From a candidate division KSB1 bacterium (GTDB taxonomy: Bacteria > Zhuqueibacterota > Zhuqueibacteria > JANLFK01 > Oleimicrobiaceae), in assembly GCA_024655945.1 (NCBI GenBank), contig JANLFK010000019.1, positions 1 to 49,345 on the forward strand: a stretch of 49,345 nucleotides of DNA. Reading direction: 5' to 3'. Of the stretch, positions 1-10,854 are shown one piece after another (positions within the stretch are counted from its first letter, which is position 1; the number at the start of each line of letters is the position of its first letter). The position numbers and the translations under genes are program-made. The notes under the pieces are model-generated. The model was not told the DNA's origin, did not search any database, and saw only the letters and a program-made list of their open reading frames with translations.

Positions 1-119
1 ATGACATCCGCACTGTCCCGGAGCTTCTCGAGCACAAGGACGTGAAAACGGCGATGATTTACACGCACGTTCTCAACCGCGGCGGCAAGGGCGTTCGCAG
101 TCCGGCTGACACGTTGTGA
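1..119 (+). CDS. intI: Integron integrase IntI, C-terminal fragment (5' end outside window)
   Basis: The first in-frame codon is at 3 and the stop TGA at 117-119, giving 38 residues. They include [20 protein letters not shown] and GVRSPADTL, the characteristic end of IntI-type tyrosine recombinases, with the catalytic Tyr in MIYTHVL and a conserved His in LLEHKDV. XerC/XerD lack the NRGGxGVxSP tail. The enzyme inserts and excises cassettes by recombining attI with folded single-stranded attC. It lies on the same strand as the cassettes that follow, so this would be a reverse-oriented integrase. The patch-specific insertion that defines IntI is outside the window and cannot be checked here. 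Confidence 0.88.
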   Translation, partial: DIRTVPELLEHKDVKTAMIYTHVLNRGGKGVRSPADTL

Positions 120-235
120 CCGGAACGTAGCGGGCTGTCATATAGAAAGCATATAACACCCCGAGGGAGCTAGAGAAACAGGATGAATTCATTGGCAATA
201 CAGGATGTAAGAACGGATACACACCGGTGTTTTAG

Positions 236-295
236 GCCGCCCGCCAGCGGCCCAAAGGTGATACATAGAAGCTATCTAAACAAGAGTTGGGCGGC
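236..295 (+). other. Candidate attI site
   Basis: CTAAACAAGAGTTGGGC at 276-292 matches the simple site of attI1 (CTAAAACAAAGTTAGGC) at 13 of 17 positions by eye and contains the GTTRRRY crossover box at 286-292. A 7-bp inverted repeat, GCCGCCC at 236-242 and GGGCGGC at 289-295, frames it. It lies 3' of the integrase stop, where attI is expected when intI faces the same way as the cassettes. The rest of 120-235 shows no gene. Confidence 0.55.
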
Positions 296-299
296 GTGA

Positions 300-329
300 T
301 TGCAACCGTGTAGCAAGCTGTGATAGAAT
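300..329 (+). promoter_or_regulatory. Candidate promoter of the first cassette
   Basis: TTGCAA at 300-305, an 18-bp spacer, and TAGAAT at 324-329. It sits inside cassette 1, just after the attI crossover, and would start transcription near 336. That supports translation of the antitoxin from ATG 350, not from the upstream GTG at 320. Toxin-antitoxin cassettes commonly carry their own promoter. Confidence 0.5.
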
Positions 330-349
330 TGTCACTTGGAGTTAGAGAA

Positions 350-655
350 ATGGTAACCAAGATACAGCAAACACAAGCCGATTTGGTGAAAGCCGTTGCG
401 GACATCGCCGCTGCCATGCCCCGGGCGCGGACAGTGCAACTCTACCAATTTGCGCTTTTTCTCAAAACACATCCCTTACCCACCGAAGAAAGCTTTGAAG
501 AAATCGCGGCAGCTGAAGCCCTATGGGATACACAATTCGCGGCAACAGATGATGACAAACTGGCCGCACTGATAGCGGCGGTTGAGACGGAAATCAACGA
601 AGGTAAGACACTGCCGATGTTCGATGAACACGGCGAATTCATCGAACATCCATGA
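350..655 (+). CDS. Putative antitoxin of a type II toxin-antitoxin pair (cassette 1)
   Basis: A 101-residue acidic protein that I do not assign to a named DNA-binding antitoxin fold. It is predicted to be helical and ends in GKTLPMFDEHGEFIEHP. The start ATG 350 has GGAG at 338-341 with good spacing; an alternative GTG at 320 would overlap the promoter. The stop overlaps the next start (ATGA, 652-655), the usual arrangement of an antitoxin translated just before its toxin. The likely role is to neutralise the downstream ParE/RelE-like protein and stabilise the cassette array. The function is inferred from position, not from a recognised domain. Confidence 0.6.
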   Translation: MVTKIQQTQADLVKAVADIAAAMPRARTVQLYQFALFLKTHPLPTEESFEEIAAAEALWDTQFAATDDDKLAALIAAVETEINEGKTLPMFDEHGEFIEHP

Positions 656-861
656 AATCACAAACGACCAAGTCATTCTGGAAGCACTATTGGGCTTTGC
701 CTCCAGAGATTCGCCAGCGTGCACGGCAAGCCTACAAGTTGTGGCGAGATAATCCAGGCCATCCGAGTCTATTCTTCAAGCGAGTGAAAGAGAGCTGGCC
801 ACTCTATTCAGTTCCGATTGGCTTGGGATATAGAGCGCTGGGATTGCTCAAAGCGGTGTAA
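652..861 (+). CDS. ParE/RelE-like toxin, apparently truncated at its C-terminus (cassette 1)
   Basis: A 69-residue basic protein. It contains FWKHYWALPPEIRQRARQAY, then HPSLFFKRV, SVPIGLGYRALGL, the pattern of a family of small ParE-like toxins. As I recall the family, members run to roughly 85-90 residues and end in a conserved WFWIGSHxEYD-like segment. Here the protein stops after GYRALGLLKAV, and the attC site starts 8 bp later, so the last strand and its conserved residues seem to be missing. The toxin may therefore be inactive. It overlaps the antitoxin by 4 nt. Confidence 0.62.
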   Translation: MKSQTTKSFWKHYWALPPEIRQRARQAYKLWRDNPGHPSLFFKRVKESWPLYSVPIGLGYRALGLLKAV

Positions 862-868
862 TCGCTGC

Positions 869-909
869 GCCAAACGTTGGCCTGCCGCGGCCGATGCTTG
901 GCGTTGGGC
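869..909 (+). other. attC site 1, unusually short
   Basis: GCCAAAC at 869-875 pairs with GTTGGGC at 903-909 at six of seven positions. An inner stem TTGGCC/GGCCGA can form. At 41 bp it is shorter than the roughly 57-141 bp usual for attC, and the fourth base of the left box is A where a pyrimidine is expected. With the shortened toxin upstream, it may be the product of a deletion. Confidence 0.45.
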
Positions 910-946
910 GGCATCATGGCCCCCATGAAAATGTGAGGACATTTCC

Positions 947-3523
<2,577 letters not shown>

Positions 3524-3593
3524 TCGCGTCGCTGTATTCCATCAGCATGTGCGCAGTGACACCGAGATTTGGAAGTTGCCACTCCATCATGCC

Positions 3594-3662
3594 GCCCAAC
3601 ACTGCGTGCAGCCGACCCGCCTCCGCTGCACTCCGGCGAGCAGCTGACGCTAGCCGTTGGGC
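3594..3662 (+). other. attC site 2
   Basis: GCCCAAC at 3594-3600 and GTTGGGC at 3656-3662 are perfect complements. An inner stem GTGCAG (3606-3611) with CTGCAC (3626-3631) is visible. At 69 bp it is a typical attC, closing the ATPase cassette. The stretch between the ATPase stop (3523) and this site shows no gene. Confidence 0.82.
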
Positions 3663-3693
3663 GCTGTTGCGTCCCAACATAGGGTATGACCAC

Positions 3694-4179
3694 ATGAGAA
3701 AACGGGTACCTCGTCAGCTCATACCTAACCATGCGCAGATAGATCTTCTTGTCGGTGGGGCTTCCTTTGTCACAGCAGGCTTTTCAATGTTTGTCTTTAT
3801 GGGACTTCCTATTGCTTGCATTCCGCTGGCGATTGCCAGTGGAATCACTACAGGACTTCTGCTTGTCCGTAAGCAGAAACTTGGAGAGCAGGTTTCCGAA
3901 CAACTCGGCGTACAGGTCGGTCTTATCTCAGGTGCGTTAGGTTCATTGGGTCTGGCAATTCCGCTAATTGCTCTGGCTATAATGGCCCCAAAGGGAGCAA
4001 CTATTGGTCAGGAGTTCTCCAAGTGGTTTGATCCGACTCTGATTCCTAAAACCTTGAATACCGTTACCGTCGCCACGAGCCTTGTGGCATTGCTTTCCGT
4101 GATTGTTATGATCGGTTTGAATATCGAATGCTGCACATCGGCAATAAAATGGCACAAAAGGCGGAGAGCCAAAGAATGA
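3694..4179 (+). CDS. Small integral membrane protein of unknown function (cassette 3)
   Basis: 161 residues starting MRKRVPRQLIPNHAQIDLLV, with four likely membrane segments at about 17-36, 38-54, 73-95 and 122-147, and a basic tail KWHKRRRAKE. ATG 3694 is chosen because it lies just after the attC crossover; the frame is open further upstream, but that part would run through the attC and the ATPase gene. The SD is weak (AGGG near 3681). I recognise no family. Base composition is visibly more AT-rich than the ATPase cassette, which points to a different source. A cassette-borne membrane protein without known function is common in chromosomal integrons. Confidence 0.6.
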   Translation: MRKRVPRQLIPNHAQIDLLVGGASFVTAGFSMFVFMGLPIACIPLAIASGITTGLLLVRKQKLGEQVSEQLGVQVGLISGALGSLGLAIPLIALAIMAPKGATIGQEFSKWFDPTLIPKTLNTVTVATSLVALLSVIVMIGLNIECCTSAIKWHKRRRAKE

Positions 4180-4208
4180 AGATGGGTAGTTTTATATGGC
4201 CCAACAGC

Positions 4209-4333
4209 GCCTAACACCGGCTGCACCTGACCTCGCTTCGCTCGAAGGGAGCGGGCGCGATTTGCCCGCTTTGGTTCTGGTGTGCGAAGGAATCTTCCCC
4301 GCACCACTCGGCAGGTGAGCCAAGTCGTTAGCC
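4209..4333 (+). other. attC site 3
   Basis: GCCTAAC at 4209-4215 and GTTAGCC at 4327-4333, with inner arms GGCTGCACCTGACC and GGCAGGTGAGCC that pair nearly throughout. The 125-bp length lies within the normal attC range. It includes a further GC-rich hairpin (GGGAGCGGGCGCG and CGCGATTTGCCCGC region) in the variable loop. Confidence 0.82.
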
Positions 4334-4399
4334 GCCCCTTTGCAATCTCGGCGTACTGAGCTACAATGGTAAGCAGAAACCGTTTGGCAAGGTTATCCT

Positions 4400-4704
4400 G
4401 TGGATGTTCAGGACATTGTTGACCGCATCCGGTACAATCGTATTCTTATCACCGACCACGCCGACGAAGAAGCACAGGGAGGCCATCTATCCTTCGATGA
4501 AATCCTCTTCAGCCTCCTGCACGGCGAGATGATCCAAGATTATCTGTCTGACAAGCCTTGTCCGAGTTACCTGATCTACGGTGACAGTCTTGCTGGAGAG
4601 CCGATGCACAGTGTGTGGCTTACAATCACGCAACTCAATGGGCATTGTTGGTCACTGTGCACTGACCCTGAGCGATGGATAGATTGGCACATCAGGAGAA
4701 ACAG

Positions 4705-4708
<4 letters not shown>
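4400..4708 (+). CDS. DUF4258-family protein, probable toxin (cassette 4)
   Basis: 102 residues. The N-terminal ITDHADEEAQGGHLSFDEIL and the pattern GEMIQDYLSDKPCPSYLIYG fit the DUF4258 fold, small BECR-type proteins often found next to YgiT-type zinc-finger genes as putative toxins of the MqsR kind. The start is GTG at 4400 with AAGG at 4389-4392. The stop overlaps the start of the following zinc-finger gene (ATGA at 4705-4708), so the two are translationally coupled. The toxin-first order is the reverse of cassette 1 and matches mqsRA-like pairs. Toxic activity is inferred. Confidence 0.68.
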
Positions 4709-4947
<239 letters not shown>

Positions 4948-5057
4948 GTTTACATAGCGAGGACAGGCTCGCGAACACCCGCATCCGCCTGAGGGCTTCG
5001 TCGCTGAACTCAACTTCTCGCAGGCGATGCGCAGGCCGTGAGGCAACGCCGGAGGAG

Positions 5058-5412
5058 ATGGGCATGACGAGACTCAGAACCAAGATCCTCGGAGGCACCG
5101 CGAGCGTCAGGACTAATCTGGCGCCGGGAACAAGAGTAAGGGTGAAGGCTATTCCGGATGAAATGGTAGACTTGGCGGCCGACATTGCTGCCGAGTCCTC
5201 CGTGACCGACACACTTAGACAAATGGGTCTTGACATCAAGAACGCGAAGGCCCTTGATGCCTTGAAGGATTTCGCGCGCCATAGGGAAGGGTTCCATCGA
5301 AGACAAGATTCCTTGGACCGAAACAGTCGTTTCGGCCACTGGCGAGGTCTTTGTCCCCGCAGACTGGCCCCACGGCACAGAGGTAACTCTGCGTATCGAG
5401 GTGCGGACCTGA
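5058..5412 (+). pseudogene. Frameshifted small cassette protein
   Basis: The plus frame from ATG 5058 (SD GGAGGAG just upstream) reads MGMTRLRTKILGGTASVRTN through to ALKDFAR. It then loses protein-like character near 5274, while the adjacent frame continues AIGKGSIEDKIPWTETVVSA through to TLRIEVRT and stops at 5412, seven bases before the attC. The second frame has a stop at 5263-5265 and no start codon of its own, so one protein of about 117 residues has been split by a frameshift in the GCGCGCC stretch at 5274-5280. A skipped extra base restores the frame. I do not recognise the family. The loss could be real or a sequencing error. Confidence 0.55.
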
Positions 5413-5418
5413 CCGCAA

Positions 5419-5478
5419 GCCTAACAATAGCATGCAGCGGACCGCGCTGCTCGCTGCCGCTGAGGCTGAGCGTTAGCC
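5419..5478 (+). other. attC site 4, last site of the array
   Basis: GCCTAAC at 5419-5425 and GTTAGCC at 5472-5478 with inner arms GCAGCGG and CCGCTGAGGCTGAGC. At exactly 60 bp it is a classic '59-base element'. It follows the stop of the last cassette gene by seven bases and ends the recognisable array. Confidence 0.88.
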
Positions 5479-5517
5479 ACCCCCCCTCCCACTGGGCACC
5501 AATCCCACTGCGGCCGG

Positions 5518-6003
5518 TCAGCCGAGCTTGTAGCCGATGCGGCGCAGGAACTCCTTGCGATGTGCAACGTCTTCTGCCGTCTCCACCCCGAGCGGGCTCT
5601 GACCATCAACGACGCCAATTATCCCTCGCCCCTGCGGCGTCTCCACCACCAGAACCTCCACAGGGTTAGCCGTAGCGCAGCAGATGTTGACAATCTCCAT
5701 GACGTCGCGCAGCGCGCGCAGCACGTTGATCGGGTAGGCGTTTCCCAAGAGGAGGACAAACGAGTGCCCTGCGCCAATGGCCAAGGCGTTCTCTTGTGCC
5801 AGTTGCACCAAGTGGTCGTCGGTGCCGCTGGAGCGCACCAGGCGCGGCCCCGATGACTCGCAGAAGGCAAATCCGAACTTGATGTTGGGCACGGAGCAGA
5901 CAAGTGCCTCGTGCACATCCTCGACGGTCTTGATGAAGTGCGACATGCCGATGATGACATTGACCTCATCGGGCTTCTTGACCTGAACAGCCTTGATCTC
6001 CAT
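5518..6003 (-). CDS. Adenosine-specific kinase
   Basis: 161 residues over the full length of the small adenosine-specific kinase family (Adenosine_kin, formerly DUF355). Typical segments are VNVIIGMSHFIKTVEDVHEA, FGFAFCESSGPRLVR, GHSFVLLLGNAYPINVL and VVETPQGRGIIGVVDG. Members known from thermophilic archaea and bacteria are reported to phosphorylate or bind adenosine in the cytoplasm, unrelated to PfkB or eukaryotic adenosine kinases. It is the last gene of a minus-strand run, 29 bp after the upstream membrane-anchored protein. It fits the purine-salvage theme of this window. The end is intact although an integron array lies 40 bp away. Confidence 0.85.
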   Translation of the reverse strand: MEIKAVQVKKPDEVNVIIGMSHFIKTVEDVHEALVCSVPNIKFGFAFCESSGPRLVRSSGTDDHLVQLAQENALAIGAGHSFVLLLGNAYPINVLRALRDVMEIVNICCATANPVEVLVVETPQGRGIIGVVDGQSPLGVETAEDVAHRKEFLRRIGYKLG

Positions 6004-6032
6004 CTCCTACCTCCGCAGGGACGTACCCAGCT

Positions 6033-6962
6033 TTACTCCACGGGGCCCCAGTCCTTGGTCACCTCGCCGATCCACGTCCAGAGGAAGCGACTGGCCAAGG
6101 CGACTGCTGTGGACATCGGTTCGGCGGGAGCGCTCACGGCCGCGCCCGCAAAGGGGATGCCGCTTTCCTGGAAGACCTTCGCCGCAGCCGCCAAGCCCCG
6201 CTCGGTGGAGCCGGGCAACAGGCGCAGACCGTCCTGCGCTCCGTTGGCAAGAACCTCCTGCCAGCTATCGACCAGCGGCGATGAGGCAAACTCCATCTCC
6301 GTGCTCACCCCCACCCGGTCGAGATGCAAGCGGGGCAGGGGATCTGGGGAACCGGCGGCGGTGTACCTCTGCTCGGCCACGAGCAGCTCTCGCAATCTGA
6401 GGTAGCTATCAACCGCCATCGCTAAGAGACGTTGGTTCGACCAGAAGAAACGAGCGGGCCTTGCCTCTTGGAGAGTGGGGTCCCACGTCCACAGCTCTTC
6501 GGGGCGGTACCCATGGCCGTCGAGTCTGCCGCTGTGGCCGATGGCCCAGGCGCTGTTGAGCGCAATGTCGCCTGGGGAGGTGTTAGCCACGTCGCAGAGG
6601 GTCATGGCCAACACCACATCGGGACGCCAACCCTGTGGCCCGGCATGGGCCATGAGCACCGAGCTTGCCGCCACGTTCTCGGTGCCGGGGGGCAGACATT
6701 CCACGATCACCCGGGCAGCTCCGGACCCCTGGCACTCCACCAGATGGAACACCCTGCCCATGGGCGCCTCGTACGTGGAGACCCGGCTCCCCTCGCGGCG
6801 GGCCGTCGCAAGCAACGAATCAAGCATCTGGGGCTCGGTGAGCTGAACTCCAACTACGAGGCGCCGCTCATGGGGCGTTCCTCGCAGCGACAAGAGGAGC
6901 ACCGCCACGAACAGCACAAATGTCCCCACAGGGAAGGCAAACGACTTCTGCTCGCGCCTCAT
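6033..6962 (-). CDS. Membrane-anchored protein of unknown function
   Basis: 309 residues. A single hydrophobic segment (about residues 9-26, FPVGTFVLFVAVLLLSL) after basic residues MRREQK marks a signal anchor; the rest is soluble and would face outside the cytoplasm. I recognise no family. The body has a mixed alpha/beta look, with PDVVLAMTLCDVAN and DGHGYRPEELWTWDPTLQEA as the most distinctive stretches. It lies between the sigma-54 response regulator (90 bp) and the adenosine-specific kinase (29 bp), probably in the same operon. A sensory or periplasmic accessory role is possible, but nothing in the sequence proves one. Confidence 0.6.
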   Translation of the reverse strand: MRREQKSFAFPVGTFVLFVAVLLLSLRGTPHERRLVVGVQLTEPQMLDSLLATARREGSRVSTYEAPMGRVFHLVECQGSGAARVIVECLPPGTENVAASSVLMAHAGPQGWRPDVVLAMTLCDVANTSPGDIALNSAWAIGHSGRLDGHGYRPEELWTWDPTLQEARPARFFWSNQRLLAMAVDSYLRLRELLVAEQRYTAAGSPDPLPRLHLDRVGVSTEMEFASSPLVDSWQEVLANGAQDGLRLLPGSTERGLAAAAKVFQESGIPFAGAAVSAPAEPMSTAVALASRFLWTWIGEVTKDWGPVE

Positions 6963-7052
6963 CCGCTCTTCCTCCCATCATCATCCGCGCAACTTCTGCC
7001 CTTTCCCCGGACTATGGGCTCTGCACTGCAGCTCCGCTTCGAAATTCAAGTT

Positions 7053-8402
<1,350 letters not shown>

Positions 8403-8447
8403 GCCCTCTTTACCTCGGAAAAAGGAAAGCTCTTGACGCTGCTTGCC

Positions 8448-9530
8448 CTATTCCGCCGCAAGGTCGGCCAACAGCGTCTTGAGCTCGCCAAGGGGAGTGA
8501 TGCGGCATGGATAGCCGCCGCGCCGCAGCTCGCAACTGGACCAACAGGTGCATCGTGTGCTGCACACCACCTGCGGCCCCTCCTGGTTGTCCAGCACGGT
8601 AATCCTGTCCGATGGCCATCCCCGGCGCAAGCCGCGTGCGGCCAACTGGACCACGCTGGTCAATGGGTCAAGGCAACCGTCGAGAAGCGGGGACGTCCAG
8701 GTGCTGTCGCCGTGGTGGGCCCGCGAGAGCCGGCGCAGTTCCCGAAGGAACGGGACATAACCCCACAGCTCGGTGTGCATGCCCAAGAGGTCGAGCAGCA
8801 TAGCGCGCAACGTTTGCGCCACGCGCTTGTCCCCCTCCTCGCGCACGCAATTGACGACAATTCCCACCCGCAATTTCTCCAGGAGGACTTCCAACACGCT
8901 GGTCAGGCAGTGGCGTCCCTTGTTGAAGCCGCCCAGGAGCTCGCGCAGAGGTTTGTCGTCGTTGCCGCGGCGCTTGCGCAGGAACCGCAATAGCTTATTC
9001 GCCTCGGGACGCCCATAAGCCTCTCGCTCCAAGCCCCGTAAAAGGCACGCCTCCAGGAAGAGAAAAGACCCCCGGATCGCTAATGGTTCAGGAGTGGTCA
9101 CCACTACCCCGAGGTCGGCAGCCAGGAAGCAGTCCAAAGTGAACGGGGCAACGCCCGGACCCAGGTCGACAATGACCAAGCCGGATCTAAGCCCCCGCAG
9201 GGTGCGCGCAAGGCGTCCGGCCAGGCCATCGTGCTCGGAGGCATCTGACGGCGTGTGGCAGAAGCTCACCAGTTGGAGTTGGCCGCCACTCTTTTCGTGG
9301 CGTGACACCGCCATAGCGTTCCGCAGGAAACCCTCGCGGAGCGGCCCACCCGCAGGATGCATGAGAGCCGCCGCCAGATTCTGTCCCCCAAGATCTGCGT
9401 CGACGAGGGTGACCGTGTGCCCCTGAGTGCACAGGCGTTGCGCCAAAGCTAAGGAAAGCGTCGTCTTGCCCACGCCGCCTTTGCCGCTGCCCAGCGCAAC
9501 GACCACCCTCTTCCTCCCTATTTTGCTCAT
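8448..9530 (-). CDS. MinD/FleN-like P-loop ATPase with a cysteine-rich tail
   Basis: 360 residues from ATG 9530, which has SD GAGGGG eight bases upstream; the reading frame is open further up without a comparable SD. The deviant Walker A GSGKGGVGKTT at 14-24 and VDADLGGQN at 43-51 place it with MinD/ParA ATPases, closest in layout to FleN/FlhG and MrpORP-type proteins. The tail at about 323-342 holds five cysteines (CSTRCTCWSSC then YPC), a possible metal site not usual in MinD. No amphipathic membrane-targeting helix is evident at the C-terminus. Its place between a MerR-like gene and a sigma-54 regulator recalls FleN acting on FleQ, so a regulator-controlling role is plausible but inferred. 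Confidence 0.75.
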   Translation of the reverse strand: MSKIGRKRVVVALGSGKGGVGKTTLSLALAQRLCTQGHTVTLVDADLGGQNLAAALMHPAGGPLREGFLRNAMAVSRHEKSGGQLQLVSFCHTPSDASEHDGLAGRLARTLRGLRSGLVIVDLGPGVAPFTLDCFLAADLGVVVTTPEPLAIRGSFLFLEACLLRGLEREAYGRPEANKLLRFLRKRRGNDDKPLRELLGGFNKGRHCLTSVLEVLLEKLRVGIVVNCVREEGDKRVAQTLRAMLLDLLGMHTELWGYVPFLRELRRLSRAHHGDSTWTSPLLDGCLDPLTSVVQLAARGLRRGWPSDRITVLDNQEGPQVVCSTRCTCWSSCELRRGGYPCRITPLGELKTLLADLAAE

Positions 9531-9599
9531 GGCACACCCCTCGCACTTCCCATCCCAACCACCCCCGGCCTGCCGGGGTGTCGAATCCACCCCCCCGAC

Positions 9600-9833
9600 T
9601 CACTTCAGGTCAAGCTCCGACTGTGTGGGCACAGCCCTCACCTGCTGCGCGAATTCCTTGAGACGCTCCACCTCTTCCGCGGTGAACAGGCGCCAGCCTC
9701 GCCGGTCTTTCTGTTTGGCATCCCGCACCAAACGGGCGGCCTTCCAGCGGTACCAGGTGGCGCGGCTGATGCCCGCCAGTTCCAGAGCCTCGTGCGTTCG
9801 GTAGTAGGTCTTTCCCTTTATCACCAGCGGCAT
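9600..9833 (-). CDS. MerR-like helix-turn-helix regulator (single DNA-binding domain)
   Basis: 77 residues from ATG 9833, supported by SD AGGGGA seven bases upstream; an upstream in-frame extension would overlap the promoter. The sequence has a winged-helix MerR pattern: YYRTHEALELAGISRATWYR is the helix-turn-helix and RRGWRLFTAEEVERL the wing and following helix. There is no effector domain, so it resembles the stand-alone MerR/excisionase-type domains often encoded beside MinD-like ATPases. It is the first gene of the run 9833-5518 and probably autoregulates from the inverted repeat at 9858-9911. Confidence 0.78.
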   Translation of the reverse strand: MPLVIKGKTYYRTHEALELAGISRATWYRWKAARLVRDAKQKDRRGWRLFTAEEVERLKEFAQQVRAVPTQSELDLK

Positions 9834-9857
9834 CGCTTCTTCCCCTGCAACCCGCCC

Positions 9858-9929
9858 ACTCTTATCATCGTCCTCGGCTTGATATATCTTGAGACGCCTT
9901 AAGATAAGAGTTCTCATCGACAATGTCAA
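9858..9929 (-). promoter_or_regulatory. Promoter of the merR-minD-ntrC operon with overlapping inverted repeat
   Basis: On the minus strand TTGACA (9924-9929), a 17-bp spacer and TATCTT (9901-9906) form a near-consensus promoter. A perfect 9-bp inverted repeat, ACTCTTATC at 9858-9866 and GATAAGAGT at 9903-9911, has one arm over the -10 box and the other about 35 bp downstream in the untranslated leader. This is a good candidate operator pair for the MerR-like first gene. The spacer also holds GATATATC-like half sites. Confidence 0.68.
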
Positions 9930-10133
9930 GCACTATTTGCAGAGCTACGCGCATGCGCCATGTGTTGCTTCAGACAGAGCCTGGAGTGTATCGATGGAAA
10001 GAGCCCCTGGGTACCACGACCGCACGACCTTCTCCCGTGGTGAGGCCTGGCTATGAAGCACGGCTCCGTGAGGGTCTCTTCGCCTGCTCGCCTCAGCAAG
10101 GAGCGTGCAAAAGGCCGGCCCACGCAGATGCAG

Positions 10134-10622
10134 CTAAGCTGCGCCTGGCTGCGGCTCCCCCTGGCGCGCCAGAGCTGCCACCAGCTTGTCAATGATGGGA
10201 ACTTGCCCCTCGAGGATCCTCCTTTTCGCCTCCTCGACCTCGAACCAGGCAGCGCGGTCGACTTCTGGGAACTGGTGCACCTTCCCAGAGCCCTTCGGCC
10301 ACTCCAGCGGGAAGGTGTTGCTGACAAGTCGCGTCACGTCAAAGTCGTGCTCCAGAGCCCAGGCGTAGATTATCTTGCCGCTTGGTTGCCGAAACTCCCC
10401 CAGGGCAATCGGGCTGCCCTGAACCGTCAACCCGGTTTCCTCTTTCAGCTCCCTTAGTGCCGCCTGGAGTGGGTCCTCTGTTGAGTCGTCAAGACCCTTT
10501 GGTATGGACCAGGCGCCGAGGTCCCTCTTTGCCCAAAAGGGCCCGCCAGGATGCACGAGCAGGACTTCGAGCTTGCCGTGCTGGCGCCTGAAGAGCAGAA
10601 TGCCTGCGCTGTGTTGGCTCAT
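10134..10622 (-). CDS. Nudix hydrolase
   Basis: 162 residues from ATG 10622 (SD GGAGAAGG nearby). The Nudix box is complete: Gly43, Glu49, then RELKEETGL at 57-65, so the metal-binding Glu residues are present. The opening SAGILLFRRQHGKLEVLLVH and the segment GAWSIPKGL resemble the predicted NUDIX NTP pyrophosphohydrolases that cleave nucleoside diphosphate derivatives; the substrate cannot be told. It is a stand-alone minus-strand gene about 230 bp downstream of the HerA-like gene, and the gap between them shows nothing I can name. Confidence 0.85.
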   Translation of the reverse strand: MSQHSAGILLFRRQHGKLEVLLVHPGGPFWAKRDLGAWSIPKGLDDSTEDPLQAALRELKEETGLTVQGSPIALGEFRQPSGKIIYAWALEHDFDVTRLVSNTFPLEWPKGSGKVHQFPEVDRAAWFEVEEAKRRILEGQVPIIDKLVAALARQGEPQPGAA

Positions 10623-10854
10623 CGCCCTTCTCCCCTGTGGCCAGGCTCGCACCGAGGCAATTCCCTGTGCCGCGAAGCGCTCAGTGTGCAAGCCGTGCGA
10701 TGACCCCTGTTAACCCAACGGGCGCCAACTCCCAATCGCATTCCGCACGACAAACGAGGCGGCGCCATTGGGCGAAAGCCTCCTGCACTCAAACTCCCGC
10801 CGCATCATCCGGTGGAAAGCGGCGGCATAGAATTCACCCCCATGAGCTGGGGGC

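Noticed and set aside
320-349. GTG start at 320 for the antitoxin
   Set aside because: It overlaps the candidate -10 box at 324-329; ATG 350 has a well-placed GGAG.
5058-5669. Single 203-residue gene across the last attC
   Set aside because: Its second half is a shifted frame through the attC and non-protein-like; the true end is at 5412 in another frame.
10692-10854. Possible attC relic between the Nudix and HerA-like genes (CCAACGGGCG region)
   Set aside because: No matching GTTRRRY/RYYYAAC pair with inner arms could be found.
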